Shown: positions 48,061 through 59,830, counted from the stretch's first letter. The stretch: DNA of 64,000 nucleotides from Arbacia lixula (GCA_963669155.1 OZ022594.1:19658474-19722473); one strand, 5' to 3'. A program made the numbers and translations. The notes: generated by a model not told the origin, from the sequence alone.

Positions 48061-50669
48061 AAACTAAAATAAAATACTTCTTCTTTCCAAGAAAGACTTG
48101 TCTAGACTTAAGATTTTGAGATGAGAAAGGTAGAGAAAAGGTCATGATAAAAGTTGTAATGCTGAAAGAAAAAAGAGAGAGAAAGCGAAATACTGTGATA
48201 ATTTCTTCGACATTTATCTCGAATTTCGCGTCACCTTCACCACCAAACAATAATTATATCATGACCCTTCGATTTACATGTGTCCTCGGGTGCGAGTTGC
48301 ATTAATGGGCGGTCATTTTCCATTTCTACTTTAATAAAGCGAAACCTTAGCCCTGCGCTTTCTCAAACAAAAAGCTTGCATATTCTTCAATGACGGGTAA
48401 AGCTGAGCCGAAATGGGCCGGAAAGATGGTGCCTTTTCCCGGGAAATCAGGCTTCTTTTACCCCTAAATGGGGGATGAATGACCAATTGTGATGCAGAAT
48501 CGAATGTCCGATAAAATTCCGTGGCTTTTTCTCCTTAAGATTCCGCTCACCCGCGGTCGGGTCCATTATCACGACTGGAGTATAGCTCCAGTCATGCCAT
48601 GACACGGAAAGCCGAGTCATTCTTTTTATTTGAGCTCAAATTTCAGATCGCATTTATTATTGAATAATTCCAGATTTGATGGTGTATAATTATGTCATGA
48701 CCCTGTTAGAGGATGAATCGTTTCTCACCATTATAGTACCCCTGCATGTTGGATGTTGTGTTGGATTCTTATTATATAAATGCACATCACCTCTTTGGTC
48801 TATATATCAGATGTGTTTTTTTATATTGCACGTTATTTGCCTCTCTCTTCCTCTCTCTCTCTCTCTCTCTATCCCTCACATTTGTCAAGGACGACAGTCT
48901 CTCCGACTCTGTAGACCATTCCGCGTCTTCTCCTTAACGTTTCATTTCCTTACATTGATCTCATTCTTTTTTCATACTTTTCTTCATGAAAAATTTTAGC
49001 AAAGTTCATTCGGTGCGAGTAAACTAGAAACGTTAAGTTTCAATTTGTAATGAATCAATCTGATAACAAATTTGGGCGAAAACACAGGTTTGTCAGAAGA
49101 TGTGACAAATAAGCCCTTAACACCTCTATGTATAAAGCTAGGATCCCATTCATTATCAAAAATGTTATTTTAGTACAATTAATAGCAACTATTGGTGAAA
49201 TAAACGATACATTTCTCGTGATGTAGCATTTAAAACTTTTTGCTTAAATTACAGTTTCTTGATTTATCAAAAAAATGTACGTGTTGATTACTTACCCATG
49301 TATTCGTGTGATACTGTCAAGGTGTTTGAACTTGCATCTTGTTGATTTGTTATTTTGTTATGAGGTCCACAGAAAACCAGTCGTTGTACTGATGTGTGTC
49401 TTTTGCCGCGGTGACATGAACAATCTTATCGAACAGTCAATGTATAAGACATGGTGGTAATGTTGAATTTTGTTTTCTCTACTTCTCCAAAAAAAAAGTA
49501 AAAAAAGAAACACACAGACAGTATTCAATTTCTGATTGTTAACTCTTGTATATTGATTTCATCACGTTTTCGTTGCGACTGTACGGTTCTCGCCCTGCAT
49601 CTAGCAGTAATTGAGGTATGATCTGGGTTTTGTATGTGTATAATCCTTTATTGTTTCTGAAGACTAATAAAGTGATCTTTAAAAAAAAAGAGCTTCTTCC
49701 AAATAGTAACCATGGCAGCTATATCAACCAAACAATCGAATGATAATAACACAACATTTATGAAGAATACATAACAAAACAAGAAAAACAAGGAAATAAG
49801 AAGATACAGAAGAAGACGAACATGCTCTAATAAAAGGGTTCCATTTTTCTTCATCATTGTTAAGCCTGTTTTGTTTATTTCTTTATTTAAAGACGGAAGG
49901 ACAAGAAGAATGAGAAGGAGGCGACATGATGAAAATTAAAACCGTGTGAACTAGGAAAAAATGTGCGCGGCGGCCACCAGTCCTTGTAATGTCATTTACC
50001 CCAGCCCGCCCCGGAGGGGAAACATCATTAACCGTGGCGATCAACCATCATTACATACCGGTGCGAACCCCGGCTTATACACGCCGCGGTGGGCAGCGAT
50101 GGTGTCACTCAGCTGATGACGCCACAGGTACGGGGGTTGGCACGAAATGCACTCAATTACTACAGCGCAGGACGGATTGGCACGGTGAAACTAGCCTGGA
50201 TCGGCGGCTTTCACACCGCAGCGGGGTCGGAGAGTTTCGCGCCGGACATAAAAACGGAAGTGATACACGTTTTTAACGATTCATCTTACATCCATCATAA
50301 CTTATTAATGGAACTTTTAAAGGATTTTGTGTGGGGGGGGGGGGGGCAGTTTGAGGAAGCAAGCTGAAATTATTATCCCGTTTAGTTATGTTGCAATTAA
50401 ATGAAATGAAATGAGCTTTATACCAATGAACGCTGATTTCTTCTGTAAAAAAAGAAAGAAGTATATCGAAGCATCGCTGACGTCTATTAATTAAAAATTG
50501 TAGGCCATGCCGATATAGTTATGGGATAAATCTCTTCTCAATAAATTAGTATTGAATGCTCTTTGCGCTTTAATACATCTTATCATTGCAAAAAAAACTG
50601 ACCAAGGACTAGATGGTCCTCCGTAAGGTGATTCGATGTAATATGACTTTCACGTATGTCGATGTTGGT
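48061..50669. other. Long spacer with a GC-rich island at 49965-50260
   Basis: 2.6 kb without a supported gene. 49965-50260 is much richer in G, C and CpG than its surroundings and stays open in two frames for 90 codons, with a possible splice donor CAG|GTACGG at 50127/50128. The translations match no family I recognise, so it is left uncalled. A short (CT)n lies at 48853-48870 and a G run at 50331-50346. Confidence 0.4.
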
Positions 50670-50995
50670 CCACACGCGATATGACTATGTGACGTTGGTC
50701 AATACGCGATGTAAGCCATATGTCATGTATGCATGTGACTATGTGGTATTGGTCATTACGCGATGTTAGCCATAATTATGTTATAGGCCCATCAGGTAGG
50801 TTATGTGTGTCCACACGCGATGTTAGCTATATGTATGCGACTATGTGATATTGGTCAATAAGCGATGTTAGCGACAGTTATGTCATAGGCCTATCAGGTA
50901 GGCAATGTGGAGTCTACGCGCGATGTTAGCCCTATGCATGTAATATGCCTATCACATAGCTTATATGAAGTCCACGCACGATGTACTGCGACAAA
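50670..50995 (+). repeat. Degenerate minisatellite, ~102-bp higher-order unit
   Basis: ACGCGATGTTAGCCAT-like words recur at 50706, 50759, 50816, 50861, 50918 and 50975 (spacing 45-57). Pairs form a longer unit: ACTATGTG-TATTGGTCA and CATAGGCCTATCAGGTAGG recur about 102 bp apart. Confidence 0.85.
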
Positions 50996-51394
50996 CAATT
51001 AATCGTGGACCCTAGCCTACACCAAGGAAACCATATTTGAACTGGCTTGGATCTTGGTGCGTTCAGACAAACGTTGTTGCTCGCTGCGGCTCGCGGCACG
51101 TAATCTCAAGCTGTATTCATATCAACGCAGTAGCGATGGTCCATCACTTCGCCGGAACCAAAAAACCCTCTCAGTGTGAACGTCCCATATACGAGTGGCA
51201 TTCCCCATAAAATGGAACATTACTTGCCCCTGCTTGCTTTGCATGGAATTCATGTCATGTTCGAGAATGCCATCCTTCCGAACAGACAATTACCGGTGGT
51301 ACTATGATGTTTTACGACATCATTATCCTTAGAAAGCAATTTGGGATACGGTTTCATGTCTTTCTATCGATAGCCCTTATCTACGGAAGCTTAA

Positions 51395-51985
51395 ACGTGC
51401 AGCGCGAAGGCGAGTTGTTCAACTCGCCAAGGCGCCTTGTTTTACATAAGAAAGCGAGTAGGCGACTTCTACAACGTCGCCAAGGCCCCTTGAGTAAGAA
51501 GAGAAGGCGAGAAGGCGACTTGTACAAAATCGCCAAGGCGCCTTGTCTAATACGAGAAGGCGAGATGGCGACTTGTACAAAGTCGCCAAGGCGCCTTGTC
51601 TCAGACGAGAAGGCGAGAAGGTGACTTGTACAAACTCACCAAGGCGCCTTGTCTAAGACGAGAAGGCGACAAGGTGACTTGTACAAAGTCGCCAAGGCGC
51701 CTTGTCTAAGACGAGAAGGTGAGAAGGTGACTTGTACAAACTCGCCAAGGCGCCTTGTCTAAGACGAGAAGGCGACAAGGTGACTTGTACAAAGTCGCCA
51801 AGGCGCCTTTGCCTAAGACGAGAAGACGAGAAGATGATTTGCACAAACTCGCCAAGGCGCCTTGTCTAATACGAGAAGGCGAGATGGCGACTTGTACAAA
51901 GTCGCCAAGGCGCCTTGTCTAAGACGAGAAGGCGAGAAGGTGACTTTAACAAATTTCGCCAAGGCGCCTTGTTCAGACATGAAGA
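51395..51985 (+). repeat. Left-arm 53-bp tandem repeat
   Basis: About 11 units. Each holds the palindrome AAGGCGCCTT, a GACTTGTACAAA block and the ACGAGAAGGCGAGAAGG tract. The first unit has a perfect short hairpin GGCGAGTTG-TT-CAACTCGCC. Confidence 0.92.
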
Positions 51986-51999
51986 CGAATATGTTTTAA

Positions 52000-52845
52000 A
52001 AAACATATCGAATAAATAAATGAGCACTTTCTAGTATAATTTTGTTTTTAGATAATTGTGTATTATCGACCCTATTTAGTAATTTTGAGGTAAGAATTTG
52101 AGTTATTTGTGCATTATGATTTAGTATCAGCGAGCCGAAAATTTGGGGTCTTAAAAAACATATGGAATAAATAAAGGGGCACTTTCTAGTATTACATTTT
52201 ATAGATAAGTGTGTATTATAGACCCTATTTAGTATCCGCAAGCGCGAAGTGCGAGTCGACAATTTGGGGTTTTAAAGGTTGTATGGAATAAATAAAGGGA
52301 CACTTAATAGATAATTGTGTATAATAGACCCTATTTAGTAATTTAGTAATCTTGAGGTAAAAATTAGAGTTATTTGTGCATTATGATTTAGTATCAGCGC
52401 GCGCGAACCGCGAGCCGAAAATTTGGGCTTTTAAAAGATCGGGGCACTTTCTAGTATAAAAAAATGTAGATAATTGTGAATTATCGACCCTATTTAGTAT
52501 CAGCGAGCGCGAGTCGAAAATTTTTGGTTTTAAATATGTAATAAATAAGGAGTACTTTCTAATATTAAATTTCTAAAGAAAAAGATCCTACTGAATTAGT
52601 ATATTTGCGAGCGCGAAGCGCGAGCCGAAAATACTGAGCTCCAAATAGGAGTTATTTGTGCATAATGATTTAATATCCGCGAGCGCGTTTTAAAATATAA
52701 TGGAATTAATAAATGGCCACTTTCTAGTATTGAATTTTTAAAGATAATTGTGTATTATAGATCTTTTTCAGTATCCGCGAGCTGAAAATGTTGAGGTAAA
52801 CATTTGAGTTATTTGTGCATTATGATTTAGTATCAACGAGCGCGG
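52000..52845 (+). repeat. Core irregular tandem repeat of the foldback
   Basis: GACCCTATTTAGTA or a diverged form recurs at 52068, 52221, 52327, 52485, ~52583 and ~52760. Each is linked to GATAATTGTGTATTAT, a GCGAGCGCGAAGCGCGAG-type word and AATAAATAAAGGGGCACTTT. Spacing of 100-180 bp reflects presence or absence of a GTTATTTGTGCATTATGATT module. Confidence 0.8.
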
Positions 52846-52849
52846 AGCG

Positions 52850-53398
52850 TTGTACAAGTCGCCATCTCGCCTTCTCGTATTAGACAAGGCGCTTAGGCGA
52901 GTTTGTACAAGTCGCCTTCTCGTCTTAAACAAGGCGCCTTGGCGAGTTTGTACAAGTCGCCTAGACGCCTTCTCATCAAAGACAAAGCGCCTAGGCGAGT
53001 TTGTACAAGTCGCCTTATTACCTTCTCGTCTAAAACAAGGCGCCTTGGCGAGTTTGCACAAGTCGCCTAGACGCCTTTTCATCAAAGACAAAGCGCCTAG
53101 GCGAGTTTGTACAAGTCACCTTCTCGCCTTCTCTTATCAGACAAAGCGCCTAGGCGAGTTTGTACAAGTCGCCTTCTCGTCTTCTCGTCTTCAACAAGGC
53201 GTCTTGGCGAGTTTGTACAAGTCGCCTTCTCGCCTTCTCGTCTTAGACAAGGCGCTTAGGCGAGTTTGTACAAGTCGCCTTCTCGTCTACTCGTCTTAAA
53301 CAAGGCGCCTTGGCGAGTTTGTACAAGTCGCCTTCTCGCCTTTTTTGCCGAAACAAGGCGCCTTGGCGAGTTGAACAACTCGCCTTCGCGCTGCACGT
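52850..53398 (-). repeat. Right-arm 45/53-bp tandem repeat
   Basis: Inverted version of the left arm: TTTGTACAAGTCGCC, CTTCTCGTCTTA, ACAAGGCGCCTTGGCGAG. Units alternate between 45 and 53 bp by loss or gain of an 8-bp piece, so the two arms have drifted separately inside while the outermost ends stay identical. Confidence 0.92.
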
Positions 53399-53409
53399 TT
53401 AAGCTTCCG

Positions 53410-54895
53410 TACTTATCAAAATTCCACGAATACCCGAGCTGTAGTACAGCGACAGAGACATGAGGCAACATTGAGTTTATATTCGGTGAAACAGAGATTT
53501 GTGGTAGCGCATGATTTTGTCCTCCATTTTTCGTATATTCCCTCTAATACCTCCTTGTTCACGCCCCTCGCCCTATCTACATCATCATTCTTTCTGCCAT
53601 CTTCTCTTAAGTACCTCGTCCCTGCCTCCCCATTTTTGTTTTTTTTCTCTCTCTCTTTATCTCTCTCTGTCTCTCTTTATCTCTCTCTCTCTCTCTCTAT
53701 CTCTGTCTCTCTTTATCTCTCTCTCTCTCTTTTCTCTTTCTCTTCTTGTCTCTGCCTTTATTTTCTATCTCTCTCGCTCTGTCTCTCTCATCCTTTGGCC
53801 GTGCCACATTTACTTGAAAAGCACACCCCTTCTTACCTCTCAGACTATGCGAATTCACCTCCCCTTGTCTCTCATTCCCTCCCTTTATTTTATCTCGCTC
53901 CCCTTTTCTATCTTTAGCACGGACATGCGGAAGAACTGCTACTGGCTGAGGCATGTTTTTTTAAACCATGATTAAATTAAATGAAATGAGCTCCGATATT
54001 TACATGTCTCATTTTCTTCACCCGCTTGTTAACCTCGTAACCCTTTTCCTCCTCCTCCTCCATTTCTATCGAGAAATCATCGGGAGAATGTATTACAAAA
54101 AAATAATGCATTCTTATTTTTCCTCCTCGTCTTCCTCCTGCTCATCATCCTCTGTATCACTATTCTGACCATGACCATTTCCTCCAATTTCTCCCCCTCC
54201 TATCATTATTTCATTATCTCGTTTTCTCTTTTCCCTTCTTCTTCGGCTCCTTCTTTTCATCACCTTCCTCCGTTCTTCAGCCTCTATCGCCTTCATCTCT
54301 TTCTTCACCTTCTTTTGCTCTTTCTTTTCACCGCCTTGCTGCACTCTTTTCCACCATCTCCTTGCTCTCTCTCTCTCCCTCTCTCTATTCTCCTCTTCTC
54401 ACTTCCTGTTGATATTTAGTGCTCAATCTTTTCAGTCTCTCTCATCCTCTCCCCTTTCCCTCTCCCCACACAGAATATCGTAAGATCTGATCACGTACAT
54501 AATCAAGTTGTGACATGTTTCACGAGGGGCATACGTGTATCCCTCCAGACAAGACAATCATCTTAACGAATAGTCGTATAAGCAAGTCTCAGTTCATACA
54601 TTCCTCTTTTGTGCATTATTGAACCCAGATGACCAATGAGGAAATTGAAATGAAAATAGTGTTGACAAAATAACATTTTTTTATAGACTTCAAATGGCAG
54701 AAATATTGGAACGTCGAATCGTAAAAAGTTACCAGATAAGTATTTCACATGCAGTAAATTTTTGCGCAGCGCTTTTGCGTGAAACGTATCGAGCGTTCTT
54801 CGAAATAGCAAGACGGCAGCAACCTTTCCGACCTGTTGTCGTTATTACCATTGAAAGCAGCACACCATGTGTACGTGAACGAATTAATATGCATA
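53410..54895. other. Spacer with pyrimidine-rich tracts
   Basis: (CT)n at about 53648-53735 and C+T-rich DNA to 53910 and at 54040-54470. Frames across these are Ser/Leu strings. No gene seen. Confidence 0.5.
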
Positions 54896-55596
54896 CAATG
54901 TGCGCTGTTTACCTACTTCGCAAGTCTCATTTGTCCATTGTCGCAATTTACAATGTGTGCAAGCCTTATTCGTAGATTGTTTGCCGTTTACGTACTGCGC
55001 ATGTCTTGTTCGTATATTGTGCGCCGCTTATCTACTACGCATATCTTGTTCGTACATTATGCGCCGTTTACCTACTGCGCATGTCTTGGTCGTATATTGC
55101 GCGCCGTTTACCTACTGCGCATGTCTTGTTCCTATATTGTGTGCCGTTTGCCTACTGCGCATGTCTTGTCCATACACTAAAATGTGCGCCTTTTAGCTAC
55201 AGCGCATGTCTTGGTCGTACATTGTGCGCCGTTTACCTACAGCGCGTGCCTTGGTCGTACATTGTGCGCCTTTTGCCTACTGCGCATGTCTTTTCCATAC
55301 GCTACAATATGCGCCTTTTACCTACAGCGCATGCCTTGGTGGTATATTGGGTGCTGTTTACCTACTGCGCATGTCTTGGTCGTACATTGTGCGCCGTTTG
55401 CCTACTGCGCATGTCTTGTTTGTATATTGTGTGCCGTTTACCTACTGCGCATGTCTTGTTCGTATATTGTGTGTCGTTTACCTACTGCGCATGTCTTGTT
55501 CGTATATTGTGTGCCGTTTACCTACTGCGCATGTCTTGTTCGTATATTGTGTGCCGTTTACCTACTGCGCATGTCTTGTTCGTAAATTGTGCGCCA
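54896..55596 (+). repeat. 40-bp minisatellite, ~17 copies, open in several frames
   Basis: The unit is GTGTGCCGTTTACCTACTGC then GCATGTCTTGTTCGTATATT. Outer copies are diverged and the last four (55430-55590) are nearly identical. Some units are 41-45 bp. Since 40 is not a multiple of three, a given frame reads all three phases in turn every 120 bp, and none of the phases contains a stop. This gives long Cys-rich frames (longest 55006-55686, 226 codons) with no start context or domain. Treated as a non-coding tandem repeat. Confidence 0.92.
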
Positions 55597-56240
55597 CATC
55601 ACGATGTTTCAAGTGATGCTAGAAACATCAGAATTTGGAGCGTGATGCTTAAGAAAATATGTGCAGGTTTTGTTGGGGGTAGTTGACTTGCAACTTGCAC
55701 TTTTCTTCTCCTTTTTTTTGAAATATCGTCAATTTTTATGACAGTGTAAATGACCCTCTTGAGTGCGAGCAGTATGGCGGTGCGCATGGTAATATGTCAC
55801 GCTTAGACAGTGCCTAACACTTTCTCAGGGCTCAGTCCTTGGACAGACAGCCAAGCTGAAAACATGATACCCAGGTCACTTCGTGGCTGGAGCATACAAA
55901 CATGATGATAAAAACGCGTGAGAGAAAAGGGAATAAAATAAGGATTAAAAAGATGAGGATGGTAGACAGAAGAAGGAGACAAAGATAATGAAGAAGACGA
56001 GGAGGGGGAAGAAGATGCTACAAATAAACGAAGAATGACAAGGATATTGTCGAAGAACACGAGGGATAGAAGGTATACACATGTGATTTGTATGTATTTC
56101 TGGTGACAACATTGACACAGAAAGGGTAACCCTTGGTTTCTCTGCTTTACACACAGGATATAACTTACGTCATATCAACTTGAACCATGCTGTACAGAGT
56201 TTAATCTCCCTTCCAATGAAGACAGAACAAAGACAGAGAA
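55597..56240. other. Spacer, purine-rich in the middle
   Basis: No gene seen. Purine-rich from 55915 to 56050. Confidence 0.45.
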
Positions 56241-56714
56241 TTAAAGGGTTACTTAGAAAAATAAATTCCCACTGATCTATATAACATTATCCCCTAAAAA
56301 CGAATTTCACATTCGGTTGCCGCAATAAAGTCTCATTTTGACGAAAATTTGAAAAAAAAACAACGCACGCCTCCAGTGACGTCAGAGAAGTCAAAATATC
56401 ATAAATTCCAATGGCGGAAATAGAATGTTTTATTCACGCCATTCAAACAATACGTTTACCAATGGGAACCCCAAAGTTTGTCCGAGGTTTGTCCGAGTAG
56501 CAACAACTAATAGATTCAAAGTGCATTCCATCCATTGAATCGGAATGACAAGATACAGGTGAATGCAATAACGCGTTACTACGCAGTTAAGGGGGAAGTT
56601 GTGAATACATTACGAAAATGGTCTATTGTTGACTTCCGTACGATCTATTGCATTTGAATTCTCTGACGTCACTGGAGGCGTGCGGTTTATTTTCTAATTT
56701 AGTAGCCCTTTCAA
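56241..56714. mobile_element. Family D TIR element, ~474 bp
   Basis: TTAAAGGGTTACTTAGAAAA at left and TTTTCTAATTTAGTAGCCCT then TTCAA at right. Inside these, CGCACGCCTCCAGTGACGTC and its mirror GACGTCACTGGAGGCGTGCG form perfect inverted sub-terminal repeats, each with TGACGTCA (56377-56384, 56664-56671). The core resembles 46153-46388. Non-coding. Confidence 0.85.
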
Positions 56715-57645
56715 ACCACGACACTGCTTCTGGGAAGCAGATCGTACTGGGACGTTTTGGCTGTCCTTATCGACGGGGGCAAAATACAACCCAATATCGG
56801 TCTCATCATAGGACTCCCTAACTGGGTATAGAGAAAGAATTATGTTATCTTAGATATCATCTCATCATGTTTCTAGTTCAAGGGCATAATCCTCTGATAC
56901 TGCAAAAGCTCCTTACCGAGAAAGACGCAGATAGGTTTCCACACGTACCACGCAGCGGAGGAGGACTCCAGACGAAACAGATAATGTAACATGATTTACA
57001 GCGCGCCTGTAGCTTCTGCACATGACAATATTGCTTTCAGTAAAAACAACATCTATAAAGTAACAATTATTGGATCAAGGGAACTGAATTAGTTTGCTTT
57101 CTCACTTTCCCTGACATTTCAGATTCGAGAGTTAAAAGGCGGGGCGGGGGAATGGGAGGGGGGGGGGTCATCACAAACTAGTTGGAGAAAAATGCAATTG
57201 AAATGGTGGTGCACATGAGAGAACTCGCCTATAAGTATTTGCCACCAAGTCACAAATAAATGAGCATGCACTTATAGATCCTGTGGTAAAAAAAAAATAG
57301 GAAAGAGTCGGCGCCACGCGCACTGACAGAGGCAATATGATTGTGAATGTAGACTACGGCCACTGCGTTTTAGACGTTAACATTGGTAGTTTTTCACTTT
57401 TCCTGAAACGATTCGTGAGGCTATCTATGGTCATGATGACTGAGATTTCACACACGTTATCGTACGTGTAAACCGCTCATTCTTGCTGAATTTCATGACT
57501 TATGCAAATAGGACAATAAGGACTCACCCTTCCTTACGGATTCTACTCTTCATGTACGTTTAGAGATACTTTCTTCTTTTTAACAAAAAATAGGCAAGTA
57601 AACTATTTGAAGTTTTAATTGATTGCACTGAATCTTAGAAGATAG
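56715..57645. other. Spacer, no gene seen
   Basis: A G run lies at about 57160-57168. Nothing else recognised. Confidence 0.45.
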
Positions 57646-57659
57646 GTAACCATGGTAAC
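57646..57659 (+). promoter_or_regulatory. RFX-type X-box match, site 4
   Basis: GTAACCATGGTAAC, identical to the other three sites. No adjacent gene in the window. Confidence 0.35.
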
Positions 57660-57763
57660 AGTGAACACACTTATATTTGTATGAACTCAAGTTTCCGCAG
57701 CGATATTTAAATGATCTGTTCCAAATGACTGTGAAAAGTAAAGGGAACATTGGAAGGGGACGG

Positions 57764-57779
57764 AGGTGTGTGTGTGTGT

Positions 57780-57818
<39 letters not shown>

Positions 57819-57840
57819 CGTATGTGTATGTGTGCGTATA
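57764..57840 (+). repeat. (TG)n microsatellite
   Basis: About 65 bp of TG with a single CTG interruption, then TATGCGTATGTG. Confidence 0.9.
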
Positions 57841-58267
57841 AGAGGGGGGTGGAGTAACAGGCGACTTCTGACAGGGAGTCCGATATTGACTCCCGCTCTC
57901 CCTCCCATGTCACCCATCATGCCCATTTCGATAAATGCCTTCATCACAAATGCAAAAAAAAAATGATAAGACTGAATAAACGAAACGATAAGTTTTAAGA
58001 TATGAAATTATCAATAAAGTTACCCAACACAAATGACACAAATGGTAGGCATGTCTTTTGTCCTTCTATTCATTCACGCTTGTATATTTGGGGCATTTTA
58101 AAGATGTAAAATCGATGTATAAAACATTAATGGATTTGGCGGAGAATTTGAGAGCATGTTGCGGTAGGGCAGGCGGGGCTGGGGGGGGGGGGGTGGCGTG
58201 GTTGAAGGGGTGAGGAAGTGGAGAGGAAAGGAGTCGACGGTGTGTGTGTGTGTGTGTGTGTGTGTGT

Positions 58268-58306
<39 letters not shown>

Positions 58307-58741
58307 ATAGACAGACATACAGACAGACAGAGAGAATGAGAGAAAGAAAGAGAGACATATAGAGATACTGCTTGTGTGTATGTGAGAGAGAGAGAGTGTG
58401 TGTGTGTGTGTTTGTGTGTGTGTATGTGTGTATGTATGTATGTATGCGTATGTGTGAAAGAGAGGAGGTGTAGAATTACCTGTTCCCACTATGGATAACC
58501 TTTCCCTGTACTTTCCGAAGGCTGAGAAGGAGAAAGTGACCTTGGGAAGAATCAAAACATTCAAAGCTCCCAAACATCTCAAATCAATATCTTCACTCAA
58601 AAGCTACACTTACTAGTACATTGAAGAATATCAATTACTCACAGGGATGAGGGTATGAACATTATTTCAAGCGTAATGCTATGGAATGGCCATATTAAAT
58701 CATATAGTATAGTGCATTATACCGCATGTACAAGCATTATG
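57841..58741. repeat. Spacer with G run, (GT)n and (GA)n tracts
   Basis: G run at about 58181-58192, (GT)n 58240-58268, (GA)n 58269-58300, CAGA repeats to 58335, and GT/GA again at 58384-58460. No gene. Confidence 0.8.
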
Positions 58742-58985
58742 CTGCCCTAATGTGACAAAAGGAAGCAACTAACAAAAGAGACTCTTCTTGTAAATGAGCA
58801 AAATGTGTCTGTCACTTGCATTGGCATCGGTGCTAAACCGCATCATGTTAGATTGAATATCTCGCAGCACGATTAATATTTCGTGTCCAGAGTTTTATGT
58901 AGGGAATGCTGGGTACACTCTAAGAATACCAATAGCCTAGATTTGAGTGATTTGTCGCTTGCTTCCTTTTGTCAGAGTAGGGCAG
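58742..58985 (-). mobile_element. MITE with CTGCC-ended TIRs, copy 2 (244 bp)
   Basis: CTGCCCTAATGTGACAAAAG at left and CTTTTGTCAGAGTAGGGCAG at right. Flanked by TATG on both sides (58738-58741 and 58986-58989), a likely 4-bp target duplication. Inverted relative to 1858-2106. Confidence 0.88.
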
Positions 58986-59398
58986 TATGGTTCTTTCGCT
59001 ATTTATGGGGGAGACGGAGGAGGGGGTCTGCATTTCTTTAAGCCCAAATTAACCCTCTGCGCCTTGTATTTCTTTTAATTTTAACTAATTTTCCGAGTAC
59101 CCGTCCTTTAGAAAAAAAAAAAAAGTTATGTTGAGAAAAGAAGAGGTGAAGCGGTAAAATAACATGAATTGACGTGCCCCTCAAATTCCGCGCGGTCCGA
59201 CCGCCCACTTTTAATACGCCCAAGGACGTGTTAATGGAAACGCAGCAATTACTGGTCCCTCAAGGTAATGACGTATACTGTCATCTCAGGTAATGTTGGC
59301 AGCAGCAGCCAAGAGCCCAGAGTCACACATTCCGGTGGTTATTGTATATTTATAAATATAAATTTATACAGTATCTAAACACATTAAAAACAAGTAAG
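58986..59398. other. Spacer, no gene seen
   Basis: No recognised feature apart from an A run near 59112. Confidence 0.45.
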
Positions 59399-59830
59399 CC
59401 CCCCCCCCCCCCCCCTCAGCAAAATATGATAACTTTTTGCAATTGAATACCCTCATTGTGTTTTAAATAGTGTGCTCACTCAACCATGCAATATCGATCA
59501 CAGTATCAGAAAAGGTTTGAGAGAGTGGTTAATGGATAAAATGATACATACACAATGCCAACGTCAACAAATTAGTAAATAGAGACAGCATTTATGCCAC
59601 AGTAGCATTAAATATCAGAATTTTTTGTTTCATCCTTAAAGTGTGCTCATTCAACCATGACGTGGCGTCTTCCTCTTATGTTCACACAGCCTGTGATGAT
59701 ACATGTTGTTAACAATATCTGATGTTAATTCGTTCAATGAAGTGAATAGGAGATGTAATATTGGAAGGGTTCAACATAACAATTTCCCCCCTTAAATTGT
59801 GCTCAGTCAGCCGTGACAAAAGTATCAAAA
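59399..59830 (+). repeat. C tract and diverged ~160-170 bp tandem repeat
   Basis: A ~17-C run at 59399-59416. Then GTGTGCTCACTCAACCATG (59469), GTGTGCTCATTCAACCATGA (59640) and TTGTGCTCAGTCAGCCGTGA (59797) mark three diverged units about 160-170 bp apart. Confidence 0.65.

Larger units (their letters stand above)
51384..53409. mobile_element. Foldback element with tandem-repeat arms (FB/TU-like), 2.0 kb
   Basis: The outer ends CGGAAGCTTAAACGTGCAGC and its exact mirror GCTGCACGTTTAAGCTTCCG are flanked on both sides by TA (51382-51383, 53410-53411). Inside them each arm (51395-51985, 52850-53398) is a minisatellite of 45-53 bp units in opposite orientation. The centre (52000-52845) is a third, AT-rich irregular tandem repeat. 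No transposase. The layout (long inverted repeats composed of short tandem repeats around a unique or repeated core) is that known for Drosophila FB and sea urchin TU elements. The coding-like frames inside are artefacts because 53 is not a multiple of three. Confidence 0.88.

Noticed and set aside
51304..53471. Arg/Lys-rich repetitive frames in the foldback arms
   Set aside because: The 53-bp unit shifts frame every copy. The same array is open on both strands in conflicting frames, and there is no conserved protein repeat.
54896..55596. CRISPR-like array
   Set aside because: Units are head to tail without unique spacers, and the genome is clearly eukaryotic.
55006..55686. 226-codon Cys-rich repeat protein
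   Set aside because: Kept as a finding but not called as a gene. Openness follows from a stop-free 40-bp unit, other phases are open too, and no start context, signal peptide or domain is seen.
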